Part shown: piece after piece, positions 54,355 through 62,647 of the stretch
Numbering within the stretch: position 1 is the stretch's first letter
Layout of the letters: each line of letters opens with the position of its first letter
NCBI GenBank assembly: GCA_020631355.1
Contig: JAHDHL010000018.1
Coordinates: 1 to 64,000, forward strand
Source of the DNA: Saprospiraceae bacterium
GTDB taxonomy: Bacteria; Bacteroidota; Bacteroidia; Chitinophagales; Saprospiraceae
DNA length: 64,000 nt
Direction of reading: 5' to 3'
Translations under genes and position numbers: made by a program
Notes under the pieces: model-generated
Told to the model about the DNA's origin: nothing
The model's database searches: none
What the model saw: the letters and a program-made list of their open reading frames with translations, nothing else

Positions 54355-54362
54355 TACTTTTG
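54355..54362 (+). promoter_or_regulatory. -7 box of the 54376 lipoprotein gene
   Basis: TACTTTTG matches TAnnTTTG, 13 nt before the ATG at 54376, so the leader would be nearly absent. No -33 TTTG at the expected spacing. Confidence 0.4.
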
Positions 54363-54375
54363 ATAAAAATGCAAT

Positions 54376-55005
54376 ATGAGAATTGTCGTAGTTATGTGCT
54401 TCATTCTGTTTGTTTTAGGTTGTGGGAATGATGCCATTACCAAGGAAGCTGCTGTGGAAAATGAAATTCCTTTGGAGGAACAGATAGAGACCATGATTCA
54501 AAAAGAAATGGCTTCGGGGACAGAAAAGGATACAATCGTATTGGATTTTGTTTTTGGAATGTCCAAGATGGATGTTTACCGACATACGAAAGCCCTTGCA
54601 AAAAAGGATAAGATGTATCCGATTCAAAAATCAAAGAGAGTCAGGGAATATGTCTATGATTTGAGACTAAGGAAAGCAGGTAAGTTGAGGACATTTTTCG
54701 AAGCATTCTATTTCGAGGATAAGATAGCGAAGACTGAAGAATTGTACAAGGTCGAATGCATACCACAAATTGATACAAGTCTTTTGGATGTAGTGGAAGT
54801 TGTAGATGAGATTAAACCCATTTTCGAACAGGAATATGGGCCCTATGATTTCATTGTGCCAGACAAGGAAGATCCTGAAGCCAAGACCTATCTTTGGATT
54901 ACTGGAAACCAGAAAATAGAGTTGGGTTGCTTCAAGGACAAGGTCTTTATGTACTATACTGATGTCCCCATTGAACGACGTGCTATCAAGGCATCGGATT
55001 TATAA
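54376..55005 (+). CDS. Lipoprotein of unknown function
   Basis: This 209-residue protein has a lipoprotein signal (MRIVVVMCFILFVLGCGNDA; Cys 16). The mature part is charged, with mixed helix and strand and no catalytic motif (TIVLDFVFGMSKMDVYRHTK, KAGKLRTFFEAFYFEDKIAK, KTYLWITGNQKIELGCFKD). The sequence IVLDFVFGMSKMDVYRH-TKAL recalls small lipoproteins with a regulatory-domain-like fold, but no family name is supported. It precedes the FIST operon by 216 nt. Confidence 0.7.
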   Translation: MRIVVVMCFILFVLGCGNDAITKEAAVENEIPLEEQIETMIQKEMASGTEKDTIVLDFVFGMSKMDVYRHTKALAKKDKMYPIQKSKRVREYVYDLRLRKAGKLRTFFEAFYFEDKIAKTEELYKVECIPQIDTSLLDVVEVVDEIKPIFEQEYGPYDFIVPDKEDPEAKTYLWITGNQKIELGCFKDKVFMYYTDVPIERRAIKASDL

Positions 55006-55221
55006 AATGATTTTGGGAAACGATAAGGTTTGCATCGAATTGAATAATGATGGGAATGACTACGAATCAAGTTGTAATAATTGGGTTGAAGACCTAACAT
55101 TTTTTACACAAGTTTCGTATAAAACTTCTATACAACCCATTAAAATTCATTTTCGTTGTTAAAACACACATTTTGGCATTTTTATAGATGTTGAAATAGT
55201 GTTAAGTAAAAGATCCTAAAT

Positions 55222-56367
55222 ATGAAGATTCAACAAAAAATATGGTCCGAAAACAATGGTTGGGAAGAATTGAAAGGGGAAACACTGCCCGGAAAAAATA
55301 CGATTGTTCTGGCTTTTGGAAATCGCTTTGTTCTGGAAAGAGAAGAACTGACCAAGGAGATACTCTCCTCATATAGTGAAGCTGATGTTATCTTTAATTC
55401 AACATCAGGTGAAATACAAGGAAGCAGTGTCTATGATGATACGATCGCCCTTACGGCCATTCATTTCGAAAAAACACCTTACAAAATTGCCAAGGCTGAT
55501 ATTACCGAAATTGGTAAGACTTATGAAACAGGAGTGAGCTTGGCCCAACAACTGAATTCGGATGACCTCAAGCATGTATTCATAATTTCTGATGGAGGTA
55601 TGGTGAATGGTACCGAATTGGCCAAGGCCTTCAATGAGAATCTGCCTGACAATGTAACGACTACCGGAGGATTGGCGGGTGATGGTGCCCGTTTTGAAAA
55701 AACAATGGTCGGGTATAATGAAATTCCTAGCCCGGGTAAGATTGTGGCAGTCGGATTATACGGAGACAGCATACAGGTGGGATATGGTTCCGTCGGTGGA
55801 TGGGACACTTTCGGCGCAAGGAGAAAGGTAACCAAATCAAGTAGTAATGTCCTATACGAATTGGATGGTAAGTCTGCCTTGGAATTGTATAAGACCTATT
55901 TGGGAGATAAGGCAAAGGAACTTCCGGGCTCAGCCCTTCTGTTTCCTTTGAGCATAACGACAGATGAGGAAAGTAAGCCTGTTGTCAGAACCATTCTTTC
56001 CATAGATGAGGAGACCCAGAGTATGACCTTTGCAGGGGATATCCCCGAGGGTGCTACGGCCCAACTCATGAAAGCAAATTTTGATAAATTGATAGATGGG
56101 GCTTATGAAGCTGCGGAATCAGGTAAGGCAACGATCAATAAACAAGGCAAGGAGCCCGATATTGCCATTTTGGTCAGTTGTGTTGGAAGAAAACTCGTAT
56201 TGGACCAGAGAGTGGACGAGGAAGTGGAAAGCGTACTTGAAATCATCGGAGATAATGTACCCACGACAGGTTTCTACTCTTACGGCGAATTATCGCCATT
56301 TGCAGGTTTCAGTAGTTGTAGGCTTCATAACCAAACCATGACGATTACCCTCTTAGGGGAAAATTAA
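55222..56367 (+). CDS. FIST-domain signal sensor protein
   Basis: This 381-residue soluble protein has a FIST N domain (about 20-210; VIFNSTSGEIQGSSVYDDTI, LKHVFIISDGGMVNGTELAK, GGLAGDGARFEKT) and a FIST C domain (about 225-365; SALELYKTYLGDKA, VSCVGRKLVLDQRVDEEVES, FYSYGELSPFAGFSSC). FIST modules are predicted small-ligand sensors, possibly of amino acids. It has no membrane segment. It ends one base before the histidine kinase ATG and shares its operon with a response regulator, so it is the likely input module of this system. Confidence 0.9.
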   Translation: MKIQQKIWSENNGWEELKGETLPGKNTIVLAFGNRFVLEREELTKEILSSYSEADVIFNSTSGEIQGSSVYDDTIALTAIHFEKTPYKIAKADITEIGKTYETGVSLAQQLNSDDLKHVFIISDGGMVNGTELAKAFNENLPDNVTTTGGLAGDGARFEKTMVGYNEIPSPGKIVAVGLYGDSIQVGYGSVGGWDTFGARRKVTKSSSNVLYELDGKSALELYKTYLGDKAKELPGSALLFPLSITTDEESKPVVRTILSIDEETQSMTFAGDIPEGATAQLMKANFDKLIDGAYEAAESGKATINKQGKEPDIAILVSCVGRKLVLDQRVDEEVESVLEIIGDNVPTTGFYSYGELSPFAGFSSCRLHNQTMTITLLGEN

Positions 56368-56368
56368 T

Positions 56369-57805
56369 ATGAATAGACTGCTCAATAGACAAATCAAGCG
56401 CCATCTGGGAGGAATCGAGAATGTTCCTGAATCCATGATGTCGTTCCTGGAAGCCATCGACCGCTCGTACAAACACTACGAGGAGGACAGGTTGCTCTTG
56501 GAAAGGTCGATGGAAATCAGTTCCCGAGAGCTGGAGGAGTCCAATGAGCAAATCAGGGAAGAAGCCAAGAGACAAAAGGAAATCTTGCAACGACTCAAGG
56601 AATCCCTGAACACCCTAATGTCTGTGGATGCGGAGAACGATACTCCAACGGATTATATCTCAGATGAGGATGATGTCCTGAAAGTATTGGATTTCATCGA
56701 GATACAATCCAAGCACATCAAACGTGTGGAGAGCGAGGTTTTCAGAGTGCAACACTTCATCAACCAGTCCAATGATGCGATACAGGTAATGGATTCGAAT
56801 TGCCGACTCGTATTTGCGAATGATAATGCCATGCGATGGATGGAAGTGAATCGCGAGGATAGTTATGGTAATAATATTCTTGATTTTGATAGTAAATTCG
56901 AAGCAGGAATAGATTGGAAAGCCCGGATTAGTCAATTGGAATTCGGTGAGACACTTACCCTGGAGAGGGTACAATCCAACTCTAAGGGTAAATTTCCAGT
57001 GGAGGTCATTCTTAAGCGTGTCCGTTTGGAAGATGGGAAATATGTGATTTGCGTGGCAAGGGACATATCAGGGCGAAAGGAAGCAGAAAAGCAAAGGGAA
57101 AGCCTGATTGACAGACTGACCAAGGTCAATGAGGAACTCGAGAATTTTGCATACATCGTTTCGCATGACCTCAAAGCACCCATCCGTGGAATTGGTTCTA
57201 TATCGGATTGGCTCAAGGAGGATTATGGCCATCTTTTGGATGATGAGGGAAATAACCTTCTGGACCTGATGAAACGTAGGGTATTACGGATGCAGCAGCT
57301 CATCGAAGGAATACTGCAGTATTCCAGAGTGGGTAGAGGGAATGTGGAAAAGGTCGATTTGGACTTGAATACCCTTTTGGATGAAGTTGTGGATACGATA
57401 GCGAGTGGTTTGACCGAGAATAATTTCGAATTGGTCATCCCTGAAAAATTACCACATATCCATTTTGCGGAAACAAGCACCAGACAGGTTTTTCAGAACC
57501 TTATCAGCAATGCTATCAAGTATAATGATAAGGAAAAATGCATTGTGACCATTACGGCAAAGGATTTGCAAGGTGAATATTGGCAGTTTGAGGTAAAGGA
57601 CAATGGCCCTGGCATCAAACCCAACTATCACGAAAAAATATTTAAGATATTCCAAACATTACAGGCCAGGGATAAGTTTGAAAGTACAGGAATCGGTTTA
57701 TCCATTATCAAGAAAATCGTAGAACAGGCCAATGGTAGGATTTGGATAGAATCAGATGTAGGTAAAGGATGCAGCTTCATCTTTACCCTACCTAAGAATC
57801 ACTAG
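56369..57805 (+). CDS. PAS-domain sensor histidine kinase (FIST-linked)
   Basis: This 478-residue cytoplasmic kinase has no membrane helix. Its first 85 residues (MNRLLNRQIKRHLGG, FLEAIDRSYKHYEEDRLLLE, coiled coil to about 85) resemble the segment seen in kinases paired with FIST proteins. A PAS domain spans about 125-240 (INQSNDAIQVMDSNCRLVFA, VARDISGRKEAE). The dimerisation helix carries the phosphoacceptor H266 (FAYIVSHDLKAPIRG), and the ATP-binding domain has NLISNAIKYN, DNGPGI and GIGLSIIKKIVEQ. It should phosphorylate the response regulator encoded 33 nt downstream. Input probably comes from the FIST protein upstream. Confidence 0.95.
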   Translation: MNRLLNRQIKRHLGGIENVPESMMSFLEAIDRSYKHYEEDRLLLERSMEISSRELEESNEQIREEAKRQKEILQRLKESLNTLMSVDAENDTPTDYISDEDDVLKVLDFIEIQSKHIKRVESEVFRVQHFINQSNDAIQVMDSNCRLVFANDNAMRWMEVNREDSYGNNILDFDSKFEAGIDWKARISQLEFGETLTLERVQSNSKGKFPVEVILKRVRLEDGKYVICVARDISGRKEAEKQRESLIDRLTKVNEELENFAYIVSHDLKAPIRGIGSISDWLKEDYGHLLDDEGNNLLDLMKRRVLRMQQLIEGILQYSRVGRGNVEKVDLDLNTLLDEVVDTIASGLTENNFELVIPEKLPHIHFAETSTRQVFQNLISNAIKYNDKEKCIVTITAKDLQGEYWQFEVKDNGPGIKPNYHEKIFKIFQTLQARDKFESTGIGLSIIKKIVEQANGRIWIESDVGKGCSFIFTLPKNH

Positions 57806-57838
57806 GAATTATTTAAGAATTATCATATCAATCATTAA

Positions 57839-58258
57839 ATGAGCATTGAGGAAAAACCCATACTGTTAGTTGAAGATGACGAGATTGACATCATGACCGT
57901 AAAGCGTGCTGTCAAGACACTCAAAGTAACCAATCCACTACATTTGGCTGCCAATGGAGAGGAAGCATTGGAGTACCTGGAAGAAAATGCCCATACATTG
58001 CCCGGTATCATCATCCTGGATATCAATATGCCTAGGATGAATGGTATAGAATTCTTGAATATCATCAAAAAAGACCCTCGCTTTCTCAGGATACCCGTCA
58101 TCGTCCTGACAACATCGAAAGAACATCAGGATAGATACGAAACATTCAATCTCAACGTGGCCGGTTACATGGTAAAACCCGTCATATTTGAAGAATTCGT
58201 TAAAGTTATTGATCTAATTCATAAATACTGGTCCACAAGTAGGCATCCTGATACATAA
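57839..58258 (+). CDS. Single-domain response regulator (Rcp1-type)
   Basis: This 139-residue receiver has no output domain. The acidic pocket is VEDDEIDI (residues 11-18), the phosphoacceptor is D61 (ILDINMPRMNG), Thr is in VLTTSK, and Lys in VKPVIFEEF. The layout is that of Rcp1-type regulators found with bacteriophytochromes and PAS kinases. Output must go through another protein by binding or phosphotransfer. It closes the FIST-kinase-regulator operon. Confidence 0.95.
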   Translation: MSIEEKPILLVEDDEIDIMTVKRAVKTLKVTNPLHLAANGEEALEYLEENAHTLPGIIILDINMPRMNGIEFLNIIKKDPRFLRIPVIVLTTSKEHQDRYETFNLNVAGYMVKPVIFEEFVKVIDLIHKYWSTSRHPDT

Positions 58259-58273
58259 GTCTTCCTATCATCG

Positions 58274-58281
58274 TATTTTTG
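58274..58281 (+). promoter_or_regulatory. -7 box of the 58312 gene
   Basis: TATTTTTG matches TAnnTTTG, 30 nt before the ATG at 58312. It overlaps the alternative ATG at 58279, so translation from 58279 is unlikely. Confidence 0.6.
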
Positions 58282-58311
58282 TATCCATTATTGATAACAT
58301 ATATAAATGCG

Positions 58312-59088
58312 ATGAAAAGAGTATCAACTATTTTGTTTCTAGCCCTAATGACATTCAGCCTGACTGCACAGAAAGTTAAGGTGAAAAAGGATATCGTCTA
58401 TGTTGATGGTGTCGAAATAGCAAAAATCAAGGGCGAAAGGAGCAAGGCTGCATTGGGTCTGGTCAAGGACTTTACAGTGAGTAATATGGATGGCAAGGAA
58501 TTATTCACTGCAGTTTATACCGATAAGATTCCCGAAGACCCGAATAATAATACCATCTTCTATTTCGAATTCGATTTCATGACTGTGGATAAGACCGCTT
58601 ACTTTGGTGTTTCCAAATTGGGAACCATGAAATCCATTGGGAATATCGTAGGTAAGCATAACCTCATAAAGGATGGGGAAATCAACGAAAAGGCACTGGC
58701 TACCCTTATCAAGAAAAAAGGTAAGACTCCTCCCGTTGTTGCCGAGTATGATATGGCTGACCGCCCAAGGAATTTTCCGGTGGAATTAAGAGAAAAGGGT
58801 GAGCTATCACAAGCAAGTACCGTTTTCGCAACGTATCAGGACAAGGGTACGGTACAAGGAAAGGACATCTACGAATTCTATGCACCGAATGGTGTTTTGG
58901 CAGTCAGGGTTAGTTTCTCAGGAGGGAATAATGCCACATCATTCCTAGTGGAAACATTCAAGGACAACCGTGAACACAATGTAGGTATTCCCCAAAAGGA
59001 AAAAATAGATGTAGTCATCGCAATAGATAGGAATTACTATACCCTGAAGCGTCTAGGTAAGTGGATTGTGGATAATAATTATCTATAA
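58312..59088 (+). CDS. Secreted protein of unknown function
   Basis: The ATG at 58312 is preferred because a -7 box covers the earlier ATG. The 258-residue product has a signal peptide ending near SLTAQ. The mature part starts with a repeat-like VKKDIVYVDGVEIAKIKGE hairpin and continues as a mixed beta/alpha domain (KELFTAVYTDKIPED, FYFEFDFMTVDKTAYFG, KDIYEFYAPNGVLAVRVSF). No known family is recognised. It is monocistronic and closed by a hairpin terminator. Confidence 0.75.
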   Translation: MKRVSTILFLALMTFSLTAQKVKVKKDIVYVDGVEIAKIKGERSKAALGLVKDFTVSNMDGKELFTAVYTDKIPEDPNNNTIFYFEFDFMTVDKTAYFGVSKLGTMKSIGNIVGKHNLIKDGEINEKALATLIKKKGKTPPVVAEYDMADRPRNFPVELREKGELSQASTVFATYQDKGTVQGKDIYEFYAPNGVLAVRVSFSGGNNATSFLVETFKDNREHNVGIPQKEKIDVVIAIDRNYYTLKRLGKWIVDNNYL

Positions 59089-59119
59089 GAAAAGCCCGAG
59101 ACCCAAGGGAATAAGGAAC

Positions 59120-59158
59120 ATCCCGGATTTTCTACTTCAGAGAATTCGGGATTTTTTA
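59120..59158 (+). terminator. Rho-independent terminator after 58312 gene
   Basis: ATCCCGGATTTTCT pairs with AGAGAATTCGGGAT (two G-U pairs) around ACTTC, followed by TTTTTAT. Confidence 0.85.
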
Positions 59159-59196
59159 TATTTAATCCCGAATCCACCCTACGAAAATCCGAATCC

Positions 59197-60072
59197 ATGT
59201 CATTCTTCCGACCCTCCAATCTTGTATTCTGGCTCAAGGTCTCCCGTCCCGGGCTTTGGTTTCCTGCATTGTGGCTCTATTTTCTGCCACTGAGTGGAAT
59301 GAGGATGTGGGAGGATACCAGTTTTTGGTTGGGAATATTGTTCGTTACATTCCCTCTTAACTTCATCATCTACGGATGGAATGATTATGTGGATTATGAT
59401 ACCGACCAACTCAATCCCAGAAAGGATAGTTTCCTTTTCGGAGCCAAGGGCAATCGGGAACAACTCAGTACATTACCTCCCTTACTAGCCATCCTCCAAC
59501 TTGGGTTTTATGGTTATTTCATCTATTATCTAGGATGGGAATCCATCGGATTGTTCGCAGCATTGGTATTGGTGATGTGGGCCTATAATTTTCCGGGTAA
59601 GGGATTCAGGAATACGCCACCATTGGAGTTATTTGCCCAGTTCGGATACCTCCTGATTGTTCCTTTCAGTATGATGCTCAATGATACAGCTGAAGTTCCT
59701 TGGCTGACCTATTTTTATCTGGTGTTGTTTGCGATACAATCACAACTCATCGGAGAAGTCATGGACATTGAACCTGACCGAAAGGCCAATCGCCATACCA
59801 CGGCTACACGCCTTGGTATACGGAATACCAAATTACTGATCATTCTGATAGTCCTGGTAGAGGTACTCTTGCTTATGTTGGCATATGGTGATTTTATTTT
59901 TGGGGGAATGCTGGCACTGGGTTTGGTCTGGCTCCTGTTGGACTTATTCGTCATTTACAAGAATAGGACCTACACCTTGGAACAGATGAAACTATTCGGT
60001 GTAGGTTCCAACCTGATCGCTATGGCAAGCATGATTTATGTATGGTGGTCGGGTGTTTTGATGGGCATATAG
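59197..60072 (+). CDS. UbiA-family polyprenyltransferase
   Basis: This 291-residue membrane enzyme with about eight or nine helices carries both Asp-rich metal-binding motifs of UbiA transferases: NDYVDYDTDQ (first, NDxxDxxxD; about residues 67-76) and MDIEPDRKANR (second, DxxxD; about 188-198). It would join a prenyl chain to an aromatic or other acceptor in the membrane. UbiA, MenA, digeranylgeranylglyceryl phosphate synthase-like and carotenoid-modifying members share this fold, and the context does not choose among them. It lies alone between terminators. Confidence 0.88.
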   Translation: MSFFRPSNLVFWLKVSRPGLWFPALWLYFLPLSGMRMWEDTSFWLGILFVTFPLNFIIYGWNDYVDYDTDQLNPRKDSFLFGAKGNREQLSTLPPLLAILQLGFYGYFIYYLGWESIGLFAALVLVMWAYNFPGKGFRNTPPLELFAQFGYLLIVPFSMMLNDTAEVPWLTYFYLVLFAIQSQLIGEVMDIEPDRKANRHTTATRLGIRNTKLLIILIVLVEVLLLMLAYGDFIFGGMLALGLVWLLLDLFVIYKNRTYTLEQMKLFGVGSNLIAMASMIYVWWSGVLMGI

Positions 60073-60190
60073 AAATTTGACATCCACATAATAAACCCCA
60101 AATTGCGTCGTTTTTAGAACAGACAGGTCATCCAGTGCATCCTTTCCTAACCTATGGAAGAAATCGGGGAAAGAACGATAGCCGACCTTG

Positions 60191-60248
60191 TGCGAATCCT
60201 TTCGCATACCATAGTATTCTATTCATTCATTTTAAATGGAATACTATG
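60191..60248 (+). repeat. Two adjacent perfect inverted repeats in an intergenic region
   Basis: TGCGAA/TTCGCA (6 bp, 4-nt loop; 60191-60206) is followed by CATAGTATTC/GAATACTATG (10 bp, 19-nt loop; 60210-60248). No T-run follows. They lie 120-180 nt after the UbiA stop and 110 nt before the next ATG, where I find no gene, so they may be protein-binding sites or part of an RNA. Confidence 0.55.
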
Positions 60249-60358
60249 TATAACAAGGAACCTCCTCATTATTTTATGCTTACCCGTATGATGGTTCGTG
60301 ATTGGAATATCCAACACGCTCCAACACTTATTTCATTGACTCAATCAAAATAATACTT

Positions 60359-60943
60359 ATGAAAAATTACTTGGTAATTCTGGCCATTATGGCTTTCGCA
60401 GTTACAGGTTGCGACGATCCAAACAAAACCCAATTCGGTATTTTTAGCGTACAGGAAAACGAAACGACAGTCATTGCCGATGGAGTAATCCGAACCCGTT
60501 CACTGGATGATTTCAATGATATGATATCAAGATATCCGAATATAGACCGGATTGTCATGCATGATATGCCCGGTTCAGCAGATGATGATGCTAATGTAGA
60601 AATAGGTCGTGCGGTTTATCAGGCACAAATCGATATGCATATCGAGGATGGTTATGATATCGCTTCGGGAGCAGTGGATTTGTTCTTGGCCGGTAGGGTC
60701 CGGACAAAAGGACAAAACACCCGCTTTGGCGTACATGCATGGGCGGACGGGAATTCTTCAGCTACGGATTATCCTGAGGATTCCGAGGAACATGACCTTA
60801 TCATTAATTATTACAAGGACATCGGTATGACGGAGGAAGAAGCAAGGACATTCTACTTCTATACCATTTATGCAGCACCTGCAGAGGATATCCATTGGAT
60901 GACGGATGCCGAAGTCGAACAATACAATATGCTAACGGAATAA
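60359..60943 (+). CDS. ClpP-like periplasmic lipoprotein (COG3904-like)
   Basis: The ATG at 60359 gives a lipoprotein signal (MKNYLVILAIMAFAVTGC; Cys 18); the frame start at 60302 is rejected. The mature 176 residues resemble periplasmic ClpP/enoyl-hydratase-fold proteins: VIADGVIRTRSLDDFNDMIS, NIDRIVMHDMPGSADDDANV (the family's SPGG region), a candidate nucleophile S103 in YDIASGAVDLFLAG, a candidate His 126 in FGVHAW, and the closing DIHWMTDAEV. If active it would be a serine peptidase in the periplasm, but it may be non-catalytic. It is monocistronic with a strong terminator. Confidence 0.72.
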   Translation: MKNYLVILAIMAFAVTGCDDPNKTQFGIFSVQENETTVIADGVIRTRSLDDFNDMISRYPNIDRIVMHDMPGSADDDANVEIGRAVYQAQIDMHIEDGYDIASGAVDLFLAGRVRTKGQNTRFGVHAWADGNSSATDYPEDSEEHDLIINYYKDIGMTEEEARTFYFYTIYAAPAEDIHWMTDAEVEQYNMLTE

Positions 60944-60951
60944 GTACTCAC

Positions 60952-60990
60952 ATCGGAGGTCACTATGAAAAGATGACCTCCGATTTTTTT
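60952..60990 (+). terminator. Rho-independent terminator after the ClpP-like gene
   Basis: ATCGGAGGTCA pairs perfectly with TGACCTCCGAT around an 11-nt loop, followed by T6. Confidence 0.94.
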
Positions 60991-61106
60991 ATCCCATGAA
61001 CCTTTTCCAATATCCATCATTCCCATTATATGATTACATTGAACTTGATTTGCTCTGGCAATCATCAGGTTCGGATTAGAATGACTTAAACATCAAATTC
61101 ATTATC

Positions 61107-61700
61107 ATGAGATATTGGCTTTTCCTAGGAATATTATTATTGGCTTATCAGTGTAAATCACCATCATCCGCAAGTACCTCAGACACCAAGGAAGTAGCTG
61201 AGGAAACGGTTGTTGTATCCAAGCAGAGTATACACACTTTCAAGGTGGAGGATATCAATGGGGATTCATTCGATTTTTCTTCCCTGAAAGGTAAGAAAGT
61301 CATGGTAGTGAATACCGCTTCCAAATGTGGACTTACACCTCAATACGAGGGGCTTCAGGCATTATATGACCAGTATAAGGATAGTGGTTTTGTCATTGTG
61401 GGATTCCCTGCCAATAATTTCATGTTTCAGGAACCGGGGAGCAATGAAAAAATCAAGACATTCTGCGAAAGTAAGTTCGGAGTAACATTCCCAATGATGT
61501 CCAAGATTTCCGTAAAAGGAAATGATAAGCATCCCATTTACCAATTCCTTACAGAAAAGGAACAGAATGGTGTAATGGATTCCAAGGTAGCTTGGAACTT
61601 CCAAAAGTACCTGATAGATGAGGAGGGTTTTTTGGTCAAGTTCTGTTCGCCCAAGACCAAACCAATGGATGAACAAATCATCTCCTGGATTGAGGGATAA
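61107..61700 (+). CDS. Glutathione peroxidase family lipoprotein
   Basis: This 197-residue thioredoxin-fold peroxidase has a lipoprotein signal ending LAYQC (Cys 16). The peroxidatic Cys is C74 in VNTASKCGLTPQY; the FPANNFMFQEPG block and the WNF motif follow. In the usual FPCNQF the Gln position reads Asn and the Cys reads Ala, so the resolving Cys of thioredoxin-dependent enzymes must be elsewhere (candidate: C152-like in TFCESKFG, near residue 119). It would reduce peroxides in the periplasm. The next gene starts 27 nt downstream. Confidence 0.92.
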   Translation: MRYWLFLGILLLAYQCKSPSSASTSDTKEVAEETVVVSKQSIHTFKVEDINGDSFDFSSLKGKKVMVVNTASKCGLTPQYEGLQALYDQYKDSGFVIVGFPANNFMFQEPGSNEKIKTFCESKFGVTFPMMSKISVKGNDKHPIYQFLTEKEQNGVMDSKVAWNFQKYLIDEEGFLVKFCSPKTKPMDEQIISWIEG

Positions 61701-61727
61701 TTGTGGATAATTAGCTAATTTCATTCC

Positions 61728-62228
61728 ATGAAACAACTTATACTTCTTATATGTCTACTAGGAACGGCTGCTGTATGCTCATCGCAGGATACAGTGGATT
61801 GTTCTGTAGTGAAATCGGGTTATTTTACCTACATCAGCCAAGGAGAGGAAATGACGATTTACCGCAATGGGAATATCCAGCATGAATGGAATGAGGGATA
61901 TACGTCCTGTATCAAGGGTGAATTGACTTGGGATGAAACTTGTACCTATACAGCGCACATTACGGAAGTCATCTTCATAGCGCATCCTCCCGAATTGATA
62001 GCGGAGAGCACAGCAGAGGAAATCAAGGCTTTCGAGGAAGATTTGAGGGGAATTCTTAAATCTACGACAATGGTAGGTACTGTCGAGGAAGTAAAAAAGG
62101 ATGCACATCAGGTAAAGGTGAGTTTCATGAATGAGCAGAATTCAGTTACCATGAAGCATCTCTCAAAGAAAGAGGGGAAGAAACGACATAAGCGTTTAAG
62201 GAAAATACTCAAGAAAATGAAAGGTTAG
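61728..62228 (+). CDS. Small secreted basic protein, function unknown
   Basis: This 166-residue protein has a signal peptide (MKQLILLICLLGTAAVCSSQ). The middle region (GYFTYISQGEEMTIYRNGNI, TYTAHITEVIFIAHPPEL) is beta-rich, and the last 20 residues are strongly basic (KKEGKKRHKRLRKILKKMKG). I do not recognise the family. It lies 27 nt after the glutathione peroxidase. The same reading frame continues as coding-like remnant after its stop codon, see the pseudogene at 62229. Confidence 0.65.
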   Translation: MKQLILLICLLGTAAVCSSQDTVDCSVVKSGYFTYISQGEEMTIYRNGNIQHEWNEGYTSCIKGELTWDETCTYTAHITEVIFIAHPPELIAESTAEEIKAFEEDLRGILKSTTMVGTVEEVKKDAHQVKVSFMNEQNSVTMKHLSKKEGKKRHKRLRKILKKMKG

Positions 62229-62638
62229 GAGGAACATGAAAAATGGCAAAGCATAGATCGTATATGTATCCCGACCTTGTAGCAGGGAGATATCGTCATT
62301 TACTCCACCAACACGATGTTACCCATAGGTGTAGCTTTGGAAAGATTAGGGATGATTTTTTCTACCTTCAGTATTTGTTAGGAAAGTAGGCTGTATCATC
62401 CCGGAGCAATATGGTGTGGAATTCATCCGCATTAACTTGCTAAAATATGGCAACTGTTATTACCATGCTTATTTTCAGGGAAATCCCTATAATGTTCCCC
62501 GCTCAGGATGAGCCGTAGCATACGGTTCTTGTGAATAATGAAACAGCTTACAGTGATATCCTGATATTTCAGTGTTGTACTGATATTGTAGAACAATTTA
62601 CCGTATGGGTAGAGGAAAGTTTCAATCCCATATCATAA
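62229..62638 (+). pseudogene. Decayed coding region with frameshifts and stops
   Basis: No intact frame spans this gap, but protein-like stretches join across frames. The frame of the preceding gene gives EHEKWQSIDRICIPTL, a TAG, then QGDIVIYSTNTMLPIGVALE to 62379. A shift near the T6 run at 62356-62361 opens a roughly 50-codon stretch including VGCIIPEQYGVEFIRINLL and YHAYFQGNPYNVPRSG. A third frame then gives HTVLVNNETAYSDILIFQCC to EESFNPIS with TAA at 62636. Composition is like a normal protein throughout. The family is unknown, and the parent gene may have been a secreted protein. Confidence 0.5.
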
Positions 62639-62647
62639 AGTATAGAA

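Noticed and set aside
59992-60207. 71-codon minus-strand frame overlapping the end of the UbiA gene
   Set aside because: It overlaps well-supported coding sequence by about 80 bp and only its first part looks protein-like; no promoter or motif.
60135-60353. 72-codon plus-strand frame upstream of the ClpP-like lipoprotein
   Set aside because: Runs through two perfect inverted repeats and has no recognisable features.
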